The notes beneath the pieces are model-generated. The model did no database searches. It was not told where the DNA came from and worked only from the letters and a program-made list of their open reading frames with translations. This document shows, one piece after another, positions 41,049-48,968 of a stretch of DNA of 50,842 nt (the stretch's first letter is position 1; each line of letters starts with the position of its first letter). The DNA lies in assembly GCA_004292595.1 (NCBI GenBank), contig RDXM01000095.1, forward strand, positions 1 through 50,842, read 5' to 3'. This DNA is from Candidatus Kapaibacterium sp. Lineage in GTDB: Bacteria > Bacteroidota > Ignavibacteria > Kapaibacteriales > UBA4661. The position numbers and the translations under genes were made by a program.

Positions 41049-41185
41049 GGACGCAGATGAAGATGATTGAATGGATGAAAATGATGAAAACGCAGAAAAC
41101 ATCGACAACAGATAAAGTCTGCATTCACTCCTCTTAATTTTTATCAATATCATCTTCATCAATCCAATCATCTTCATCTGCGTCC
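41049..41185. repeat. Inverted-repeat element, family C, full copy
   Basis: Perfect 21-bp arms at 41049-41069 and 41165-41185, starting GGACGCAGATGAAGATGATT, enclose about 95 bases with further ATGAAGATGAT-like stretches. It is a 137-base element just upstream (86 bases) of the IPT-protein start. A decayed relative lies at 25581-25642. Similar GACGCAGAT-type hairpins are common in intergenic DNA of this bacterial group, as far as I know. Confidence 0.85.
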
Positions 41186-41271
41186 CCTTTTTATTGCTGA
41201 AACCCGACCAATTACCAGATTTCTTGTACTCAAAACCTCGAAATATTCCCCCTCATTTTTCCTTTTCTTCC

Positions 41272-44200
41272 ATGATGAAATTTGCTGCTACCCCTGTTCA
41301 GTGCTTACGTTCTGTTCTTGCGTATTCGTCTCATTGTTTGCTTTTGGTGCTGTGCTGTGCTGTGTTGCTTGTTTTTGGGCATGAGTCCGTGCAAGCGCAG
41401 TGTTCAACAGGCTTCCCCGTGATTACGGAAATTTATTCCAACGATGGTCGCGCAGAAAATGGCTGTGCGATTGCGGGCGTGGGGTCGAATGTTGTCATTA
41501 TTGGCTGTAATCTCGACAATACGCGGGTGTTCGTTGTGCCGAATGGTCGCCCAGAAGAAGCGGTCGAGCAGACAAATATCCTTTCACGTACCAATACTTC
41601 TATTTCCTTTGCAATGGGCGCATCGCCGAGCAATAGTGTCGTTGAAGTGCGCAAATTTATCAACGGAAGTTTTGTGCCGCCTGCTTCATCACGCTGTTTC
41701 GTGGGCATTCCCAATGAAGGCGCAGGACCAATTATTTATCAAGTAACGCCTCTGGTAACTTCTCCAACAGGGACAACCGTTCTCTACATTATCGGCGCGG
41801 GCTTTCGTCAGGGATTAGAAGTGAGAATTGGTGGACAGCAATTTCAGAGCGAATATCGGGCGCGTTCGATTGATAATCTCAGCAATCCGCCTCGCAACTT
41901 GGACACAATCGTCGTGCGCGTTGTCGGCTGCGCAAGCGGACTTGTCGAAGTGCGGAATGTTCGCACAAATCTCGGCAGCACCCATCCCCAGCCAGTACGC
42001 TGCATTGGAGGAACGCCAGAGCCGACCATTACAAATTTCTCGCCCAATCGTGGCGGTAGAGGTGCGATAGTCACGGTAGAAGGAACAAATCTGCAGCACG
42101 TTACCCAAGCTCGCATTGGGCGGAAAGATGCCACGATTGTCGAGCAAAGCGCAACACGCATCGTCCTGCTTGTGGGCGAGGGCGGCACAGGAAGAATAGA
42201 ACTCACCTCGCCTGGCGGCACGGCAGAAGCAAGCACCTTCACCTTTATTCCGCGTCCTATTATCAATGAAGTTGCCCCAATAATGGTAGGACCAGGTACG
42301 CCCGTGATACTGTATGGTGAGTATTTGCAGGGTGCGCAGGTGCTTTTTGGCAATCCTCAAAGCGGCGGAACCTTGTCGCCTGTTTCGGTAGATGTAAGCG
42401 ACGACGGTACGCGGCTCACAGCGCAGATTGGTACGATTGGTACGATTACGACTGCTTTCGGACGCACGCCAGCTTTTAGTGTTCCTGTGCAAGTAAGCAC
42501 GTTGGGTGGCGGACCAGTTATCGCACGCGACAGGCTACAATTTGTTGCCGATGAGTTCCGCATCCCTCGTATTTCCTTGCGTCCAGCGAATGCTCGCGGC
42601 GGGGCACGTGTTCAGGCTGATACGCTTTTTCTCCGTGAGCGCGTCGTTACCTACTTCGCACCGCAAACGGCAGATGGTGGCGAGATATTGCTGGAGCGGC
42701 GCGGCTGGAATAGCGGTTTGAGCATTCTCACGCGCCTGACCTACCGCAGCAGCACAGGAACAGTTCTGACCGAGCTTCGCGGGCTGGATCCCGTCTTTGA
42801 TGCAACCTTGCCAGAAGAATTGCGCGAAAGAATCAACTTGCCCATTCCACCGCTTGCAAACGGACAAAGTATTTCTTTGCTTTCCAAGTTCCCGCCACGC
42901 GGCAGTGAAATGACAAATGGGCTGCTTCCTGACCTCGAACCCCGCGCCCGCACCCTCGGCAGCAACGACCAAACAAATCTCTTGAACGTCAGAGAAAATG
43001 TTATTCCGATGCCGATTTTTAACAATGATTTTATTAGCTATGATTCAGCATCCATGAGCTTCGTAGCGCGATGGAGCGACCAAAACTATGCAATCAATCC
43101 GCACAACAAACCACAAACACCCTCGCTGCAAGGGCGGCGCACTCTGACGGTCGAACTGCTCGAACCTCTTGTACGCGGCACCTACGAGGTAGATCCCGCA
43201 GGGCGCACCGCGACGGTGGTTCTGGACGACCCCGACCCAACCACTTCTGTTCGCGTCATCAATCCCATTCCCAACAAAACGATTGCTCCTGGCTCGCCCG
43301 ACGACATAGAACTGGAGCGGATTGCCAATGTTGTTAGCCCTCTGACTGGCGATTATCAACCAAGCGCGGTGTTTTTGGATGAAACGTATTCAATTTTGCA
43401 ATATAGCGCAACAACCTCCGACCCCGCAGTATTGCTGAATGTTCGCATTGATACCTCGCGCTCTGGCAGTCAGCCGCGTTTGCGCTATCAGCTTGCACCC
43501 AGCGCACGTTCTGGTATGGGCGCAACTATTACCGTTACAGCAAGAAATAATCGCGGCGGTACGGCTTCGCACACCTTTTCGGTGAATGTTTTGCAAGGCG
43601 CACCCGTGATTACCCGCATAGAACCAAGTGCGGCGGCTCCTGGCGCAGAAGTGCGCATTATTGGGAGCGATTTGGCGAATCTTCGCAGCGTCGTGTTTCC
43701 CTCGCGGGCTGGTGGAAGCAGCATCACGGCGGAAGTTGTTTCTACTTCTGCCGATGTCGTTGTGGTGCGGGTTCCAGCAAATGCAGCGAGCGGACCGCTG
43801 ACGCTTGCAACGCGCGTTGGCACGACACAAACGATGACGTTTACCGTCATTCGCACACCGCAAATACAAGGTTTCTCGCCCGATACTGTTGTTGCAGGAG
43901 CGAGTATTGCCATTCGCGGTCTGAACTTCGAGGGCGTGAGCGCAGTAACCTTCGGTGGCGTGTCGGCACTTGAGTTTACCGTTGTTTCCGATTCGCTCAT
44001 TCGAGCGCGAGTGCGCAATGGCGCAAGCGGCGTGATTCAACTCACAAATCCGCGTGAAAGCATAATGTCGAGCCGTATTGTGATTATTATTCCGCCGCCG
44101 ATTATTTCTTCGGTAAGTCCGCAAAGTGGTGGCACGGGAACGGACGTGCTTGTGCGCGGCGATAACTTCACAGGCGTGGGTTTTACGCGCCCTGATTCTG

Positions 44201-46041
44201 TGTTTATCAATAATCGCGCTGTTCCCTTTACCGTACAGACCTCTCCTTCGGGAAGCCCGTCGGGTCTCGCCTTCAGCGTTCCCGATTTTGGTTTGGAGCA
44301 ATTAAACAACCTGCCCATCCGCATAGTTACGCGCGGTGGCTCGACAACGGCAAGCGTTGGCTTTACCTTCACGCCTTGCCCTCGCGTAGAAAATATCATC
44401 CCGCAAACGGGCGGCCCGCTGGATAGTATTTCGGTTTTTGGTAATAATTTTGGCGGAGTTATTGGCGTAACGATTGGTGGGGTTCCCGTGCGTGGCTTCC
44501 GTATTGTGTCGGTGGGAGAAGTGCGCGTGGCGGTAGGCAGCGTGAACACTGGGCGCGTGGTGCTTCGCAGTGCTGTGTGTAGCGATTCTTCGACGACGGC
44601 ATTCACATATCTTGCACCTGCCCGCCCGCTTTTGGTCTCGTTGGGCAGCTTGGGCAATAGTATTTTTGGAAAGATTTTCCCGAATGAAACAACAACTGGC
44701 TCTCTCTCGCTGATGAATCTTGGCGCACAGCCAATGTCGCTCACGCTCACGCTCACACAAGATACAGAAGCAACCTTCAGCTTTGCCACACCGATGCCGT
44801 CGCAGACGCAAGCAATCACGCTTCAGCGCAATGAAGTGGCAAGCATCGCGGTACGCTTTTCACCAAAATCAAGCGGCTACAAAACTGTTCGCCTCACGGC
44901 TTCAGGACAGGGCTTGAGCGCGGCGCAAGATACCGTGCTGACGGCGCAAGCAGGCACGTGGCAGATTTTCCCCGTTGCTTTTGATACCGTTCGCGTGGGA
45001 CGGCGCACGGTGCGCACCGCGCGTGTGGTGAATCGCAATACGCAAGCGAGCCGCTTGGATGCAGTGCGGATTATGCTGGACGCGGTGCAAGGCAGCCAAG
45101 CAAGCAATAGTGCGGGCTTGAGCGTTTTGGGAACGCTGCCGCGCTGGGTTGGCATGGGCGATACTGTTGCAGCAATCATTCAAAGCGCACCCCGCGCAAA
45201 TGGGGCGTTTTCGGCAAGTGTGCAGGTAGAAACGCTCGGCATAGATTCTGCGCGAGGGCGCGTTTTCGGCACTGCCCGCGAAGTCCGTGCCACAGATATT
45301 GTTGTCGAGCCGACACTTGTGGCATTGCCCGATTCGCAGGATATTGGGCAGAATACGGCATTGCGTCTTGAAGCCCGCATCACATCAGGTGTGACAGCAT
45401 TTCCACGTACAGTGCAGATGCTCGGAGCGGTGCGATGGAATCGGAATGTTTTGCTGCCAATATTGAATCCAAACGCAAGCTCTGTTCCACAAACACAAGG
45501 TTTTACGCGCATTGTACGCAATAGCGACGCTCGTAATGCAAGCCTCCGTGCCGAAATTATTCCGCAGGTGCTTCCCGCCGAATGGAACGGCGCGAGCGCA
45601 CCAGTCCTGATTTCTCTGCCACTTGGTGTGTATTTAGGCGAAACCCCGACAAGTGCGCTGGAATTGGAGGAAGTGCGCTTTACCGACACACAAAATAGCA
45701 CACGGCAGATTTTTGTTGAAGAACCTAAAAATGGCGTATTCACGGCACGGACGGGTGGTCGTCGTCTAACAACACGCACGTCCTCCAGTTTGGACGTTGT
45801 TAGTCCAAGTCCGACGGGTTCGGCGGTGAATGTACGCTATACGATTCCCACCGAAACCGCTATTGTGCTGACGTTAGTAGATGCATATGGACGACGTGCC
45901 AAAACGATCGTCGAAGGCTGGCGCGGTGCGGGCGTATATGAGCATACGTTTGATGCGACAGAACTAGCATCGGGGCAGTATTTTGTCATGCTCCACACCG
46001 AGCGCGACCATGCCTCGAAGATTCTGAATCTGGTGCGCTAG
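41272..46041 (+). CDS. Giant T9SS-secreted surface protein with IPT/TIG repeats
   Basis: 1589 residues from ATG 41272 (or ATG 41275); an earlier frame start at 41194 lies in repeat-flanking DNA. A signal peptide ends near HESVQAQC. There are at least seven IPT/TIG-like immunoglobulin repeats, each with a P.I....P..GG.G..V.V.G.NF/L pattern (for example PTITNFSPNRGGRGAIVTV, PVITRIEPSAAAPGAEVRI, PIISSVSPQSGGTGTDVLV, PRVENIIPQTGGPLDSISV). A conserved Ig/ASH-like region follows (NLGAQPMSLTLTL ... VRFSPKSSGYKTVRL). The last ~85 residues (LDVVSPSPTGSAVNVRYTI ... GQYFVMLHTERDHASKILNLVR) form a T9SS type-A sorting domain. Function unknown; probably adhesive. Confidence 0.88.
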   Translation: MMKFAATPVQCLRSVLAYSSHCLLLVLCCAVLLVFGHESVQAQCSTGFPVITEIYSNDGRAENGCAIAGVGSNVVIIGCNLDNTRVFVVPNGRPEEAVEQTNILSRTNTSISFAMGASPSNSVVEVRKFINGSFVPPASSRCFVGIPNEGAGPIIYQVTPLVTSPTGTTVLYIIGAGFRQGLEVRIGGQQFQSEYRARSIDNLSNPPRNLDTIVVRVVGCASGLVEVRNVRTNLGSTHPQPVRCIGGTPEPTITNFSPNRGGRGAIVTVEGTNLQHVTQARIGRKDATIVEQSATRIVLLVGEGGTGRIELTSPGGTAEASTFTFIPRPIINEVAPIMVGPGTPVILYGEYLQGAQVLFGNPQSGGTLSPVSVDVSDDGTRLTAQIGTIGTITTAFGRTPAFSVPVQVSTLGGGPVIARDRLQFVADEFRIPRISLRPANARGGARVQADTLFLRERVVTYFAPQTADGGEILLERRGWNSGLSILTRLTYRSSTGTVLTELRGLDPVFDATLPEELRERINLPIPPLANGQSISLLSKFPPRGSEMTNGLLPDLEPRARTLGSNDQTNLLNVRENVIPMPIFNNDFISYDSASMSFVARWSDQNYAINPHNKPQTPSLQGRRTLTVELLEPLVRGTYEVDPAGRTATVVLDDPDPTTSVRVINPIPNKTIAPGSPDDIELERIANVVSPLTGDYQPSAVFLDETYSILQYSATTSDPAVLLNVRIDTSRSGSQPRLRYQLAPSARSGMGATITVTARNNRGGTASHTFSVNVLQGAPVITRIEPSAAAPGAEVRIIGSDLANLRSVVFPSRAGGSSITAEVVSTSADVVVVRVPANAASGPLTLATRVGTTQTMTFTVIRTPQIQGFSPDTVVAGASIAIRGLNFEGVSAVTFGGVSALEFTVVSDSLIRARVRNGASGVIQLTNPRESIMSSRIVIIIPPPIISSVSPQSGGTGTDVLVRGDNFTGVGFTRPDSVFINNRAVPFTVQTSPSGSPSGLAFSVPDFGLEQLNNLPIRIVTRGGSTTASVGFTFTPCPRVENIIPQTGGPLDSISVFGNNFGGVIGVTIGGVPVRGFRIVSVGEVRVAVGSVNTGRVVLRSAVCSDSSTTAFTYLAPARPLLVSLGSLGNSIFGKIFPNETTTGSLSLMNLGAQPMSLTLTLTQDTEATFSFATPMPSQTQAITLQRNEVASIAVRFSPKSSGYKTVRLTASGQGLSAAQDTVLTAQAGTWQIFPVAFDTVRVGRRTVRTARVVNRNTQASRLDAVRIMLDAVQGSQASNSAGLSVLGTLPRWVGMGDTVAAIIQSAPRANGAFSASVQVETLGIDSARGRVFGTAREVRATDIVVEPTLVALPDSQDIGQNTALRLEARITSGVTAFPRTVQMLGAVRWNRNVLLPILNPNASSVPQTQGFTRIVRNSDARNASLRAEIIPQVLPAEWNGASAPVLISLPLGVYLGETPTSALELEEVRFTDTQNSTRQIFVEEPKNGVFTARTGGRRLTTRTSSSLDVVSPSPTGSAVNVRYTIPTETAIVLTLVDAYGRRAKTIVEGWRGAGVYEHTFDATELASGQYFVMLHTERDHASKILNLVR

Positions 46042-46083
46042 TCAGCATCGGATGAACATCGTACGCTGCTGCATCAGGAAGTC

Positions 46084-47094
46084 TCAAGCCAGTTCAATGA
46101 TACGCTCGCAAAGGCTTGCAAAATCTATTTCCGCCGCCGCCGCCGCTTTCGGAACGAGACTTGTTCCCGTCATGCCGGGCAGCGTGTTTACTTCGAGACA
46201 AAAGGCTTGGTATTCGTCGTTCAAACGGAAATCCACACGGCTGTAGCCCGTGCATTCAAGCGCATTGTGGGCATCAAGCGCGAGTTGCGACACGAAATGC
46301 TCGACGTCTTCGGGCAGTTCTGCTGGGCAAATGTACTCCGTGCGCCCTTTTGTGTATTTATGCTGATAGTCGTAGAAGCCAGAATCGGTGCGGATTTCAA
46401 TGATGGGCAAGGTTTCATCGCCCAACACTGCAACCGTCAGTTCTTGCCCTTCGATAAACTGCTCCACCAAAATTGTTTTGCCAAATTCTGCTGCATGGCG
46501 CACTGCCGTTGCCAAATCGTCCAAATTACCGCTCCGCACCATGCTAATTCCAACGGTCGAACCTTCTGCATCGGGCTTGACAACGAGGTCGTCGCCCAGC
46601 GTGTCGCGGACTTCTTCCAAAAGGCTGTAATCATCCGCCTGCTCAAGAGTAAGCGTGATAAATGGCGGTGTTGGAATACCTGCGCTCTGGAAAATGCGCT
46701 TGGACAGGAGCTTGCTCATCGAAACCGTGCTGGAGAGCATTTTGCTACCAGTGTAGCGCAGACCGCGTAAATCCAAGAGCGATTGAATATAGCCATCCTC
46801 GCCGTAGCGTCCGTGCAGGGCGAGAAACACAACGTCAATGTTGTCCAAATCCGATGAATACACGCATTCAACGATATTGCTTGGCGGAAAGGCGCGTAAT
46901 TCCTCTGAACTCGTCTCCACGCCTGCGTTTGGCGTAAATTCTGCCAGATTGATACGACCATTCTTCCCCAGCGCGGGGTCGAGTGCGATAACATTGTGTC
47001 CGCGCGATTGCAATGCCTCCGCAACGGCTTTACCACTAGCGAAAGAGACATTTCGTTCTTTGGAAATGCCCCCCATTAAAACGGCGATATTCAT
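46084..47094 (-). CDS. ddl: D-alanine-D-alanine ligase
   Basis: 336 residues from the ATG at 47092-47094; the frame begins at 47139 but MNIAVLMGGISKERNVS is the family start. It makes the D-Ala-D-Ala dipeptide for peptidoglycan. ATP-grasp features include LALHGRYGEDGYIQSLLD, YTGSKMLSSTVSMSKLLSKRIF, VVKPDAEGSTVGISMV, and the metal-binding YSRVDFRLND and EVNTLPGMTGTSLVPKA. The first 59 bases overlap the end of the upstream methyltransferase gene, so the two are translationally linked on one transcript. Confidence 0.95.
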   Translation of the reverse strand: MNIAVLMGGISKERNVSFASGKAVAEALQSRGHNVIALDPALGKNGRINLAEFTPNAGVETSSEELRAFPPSNIVECVYSSDLDNIDVVFLALHGRYGEDGYIQSLLDLRGLRYTGSKMLSSTVSMSKLLSKRIFQSAGIPTPPFITLTLEQADDYSLLEEVRDTLGDDLVVKPDAEGSTVGISMVRSGNLDDLATAVRHAAEFGKTILVEQFIEGQELTVAVLGDETLPIIEIRTDSGFYDYQHKYTKGRTEYICPAELPEDVEHFVSQLALDAHNALECTGYSRVDFRLNDEYQAFCLEVNTLPGMTGTSLVPKAAAAAEIDFASLCERIIELA

Positions 47095-48742
47095 GGTTTT
47101 CGGTGTGTTGTTGGTGAGAAATGATAAAAAGTTGGTCAAATCGTTCTTCTATTGCTTGCAGTGCCGATGCCTGCTTGGTTTGGATATACTCTTTGCAGAG
47201 AGTCGTAATTTCATCATGTAGTTGTATTTCAGTAATATTCTGCCAATCAATCATCCGAAAAGGTATGCTTGCAAGCGGCTTCTCGGAAAATTCGACGATA
47301 TTCCCTTTAACAATGCCGTGATAGCGCAACCATTCAAAAACACGCCAATTATTGAGAAAAGCCGTGATGTATTCGATACTTTCTTGCGTAGCGGGTTTTC
47401 TGAGCAAGGCGGTTACGTCTTGTGTTGGGTAGAGTCCTGCTTCGACAAGTGCGAAACGAAAATATTTTTTGTGTGAAATACGTTCTTTACATGGTACAAA
47501 GATACGTGGCTCCCTACGGCGAAAGAGCGAGAGATTGCGAGGAAAGACCCACTCCCAATAAGGAATCTCGCGGTTGTAGCGGTATCGGGCATCAAGTGTG
47601 CTTTTGTACGGTTGCAAATGGGCATACATATTCGGGAAATACTCTCGAAATTCTCTATCATTCAGTCCTTCTGGCAGAAAAATATAGGAGGTTGTTTTCT
47701 CAAAGAAAAAAGGCTGTAAGTCTTTTGCTTTGATGACGTTCAGCAAATGCGCTTTTTCCTCTTCTTGAAGTTGGGTATCATGTACTTGAAATACTTTATC
47801 CAAGCCGCTTACTAAGCCATTGCCAATATCGCACACATCACCGATTGTTACTCGCTTCGATTCAACTGCTTCTGCCGTGAAGAGCTGCATTGGCTTTGCC
47901 TCACCATTCTTCACTACGCACATTGCTTCAAATTGGCGAAATGCTTTTTGTACTGTTTCTTCCACTAAAACCCAGCGTTGATGAGCCTTGAACTGGGGAA
48001 TTACCAAATATTCTACATCCGACAGTTCTTTACGAAGGCGCAGAGATTCAAGCTGCTCTGCCGTTAATTTTTGACGTGCATTGTACTTTGCGATGCTGAT
48101 AGTATCAGCTTTTGCACCGAAACAACACTTACGGTACTGAAAAATAACCGTAGAAATAGTAACATTGGAAAAAATTGGGGTCTCATTGAAAGAATAGATT
48201 TGCTCAAAATACCCGTGCGCAATCATGAAATCGCGTATTGGTGCGGCGTTGGTGGTGCTGAACCAATATTCTGGACAGATGAACACGAGAGAACCACCTT
48301 CTGCCAAGAGTTCAACCGATTTCAGAAGAAAAATAGATAAATAATCGCATAAACTATTGCAATACTTCTGCCAAAGCTCATTGTTCGCTAATTCAGATTT
48401 TAACTCTTCTTCCAAATTTGCCCATCGAATATAGGGCGGATTCCCGATAATCACATCAAACGCATGGTCAAATGCTGCCGAAACAAAGCTCTCACATCGT
48501 ACAAAGTCTATGGTAGATGCTAATTGGGGGTCAATCTCGTACGCTGTAACATTTGTAAAACCACGTTCCCGTAATACCCGCAAAAAAACACCCTCCCCTG
48601 AACATGGCTCTAATACACGGCTAGAGGTATCTGCGCCACTGAGCGTAAGCATAAACTCAGCAATCGTACTTGGGGTGAAATACTGCCCATATGCATTCTT
48701 TGATGAAGCTACTGAACGTGTTGTTTGTTTGGTACTATTCAT
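47036..48742 (-). CDS. Orphan class-I N6-adenine DNA methyltransferase (TaqI/Eco57I-like)
   Basis: 568 residues. SAM-binding motifs: GQYFTPSTIAEFML (motif X), VLEPCSGEGVFL (motif I), YEIDPQ, and the catalytic NPPY at 101-104 in VIIGNPPYIRWA. The C-terminal ~300 residues look like a target-recognition domain of the TaqI-like type (IGDVCDIGNGLVSGLDKVF, LYPTQDVTALLRKP). No restriction endonuclease or specificity gene lies beside it, so it may be a solitary methylase or a fused restriction-modification enzyme lacking a visible nuclease motif. Its 3' end overlaps ddl by 59 bases. The DNA is more AT-rich than the neighbours, which suggests acquisition. Confidence 0.88.
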   Translation of the reverse strand: MNSTKQTTRSVASSKNAYGQYFTPSTIAEFMLTLSGADTSSRVLEPCSGEGVFLRVLRERGFTNVTAYEIDPQLASTIDFVRCESFVSAAFDHAFDVIIGNPPYIRWANLEEELKSELANNELWQKYCNSLCDYLSIFLLKSVELLAEGGSLVFICPEYWFSTTNAAPIRDFMIAHGYFEQIYSFNETPIFSNVTISTVIFQYRKCCFGAKADTISIAKYNARQKLTAEQLESLRLRKELSDVEYLVIPQFKAHQRWVLVEETVQKAFRQFEAMCVVKNGEAKPMQLFTAEAVESKRVTIGDVCDIGNGLVSGLDKVFQVHDTQLQEEEKAHLLNVIKAKDLQPFFFEKTTSYIFLPEGLNDREFREYFPNMYAHLQPYKSTLDARYRYNREIPYWEWVFPRNLSLFRRREPRIFVPCKERISHKKYFRFALVEAGLYPTQDVTALLRKPATQESIEYITAFLNNWRVFEWLRYHGIVKGNIVEFSEKPLASIPFRMIDWQNITEIQLHDEITTLCKEYIQTKQASALQAIEERFDQLFIISHQQHTENHEYRRFNGGHFQRTKCLFR

Positions 48743-48864
48743 TGCTGTATTTCGTTTGTTTCCAGTTGGATGCGTGCGGTATCACTCTACTCAAGCGTAG
48801 AACGGCAAAGAGTAAAACAATGGGTTCATTGCGCCAATACGTGCAAATTGGGTTCAAGCACAAT

Positions 48865-48929
48865 AAAAAAGCGCAGGCGAACAAAAAATGATTTCTCCTC
48901 GAAAGAGAAGCATTTCCGCCGTCTGCGCT
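48865..48929 (-). terminator. Intrinsic terminator after the RsuA-like gene
   Basis: On the minus strand a stem of ten pairs (48920-48929 with 48870-48879, one wobble) is extended by an inner hairpin around a TCGAGGA loop and followed by a T run (48865-48870). It sits 40 bases after the stop of the RsuA-like gene and 120 bases before the methyltransferase start, so it separates the two transcripts. Confidence 0.75.
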
Positions 48930-48968
48930 CAAAAAACATCAACAAATATTCAATGCAGTAAGCATTCT

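Noticed and set aside
40828-41070. Short frame (80 codons) upstream of the IPT protein
   Set aside because: It runs into the inverted repeat, has no recognisable motif and has biased Phe/Lys/Ser composition typical of AT-rich noncoding DNA.
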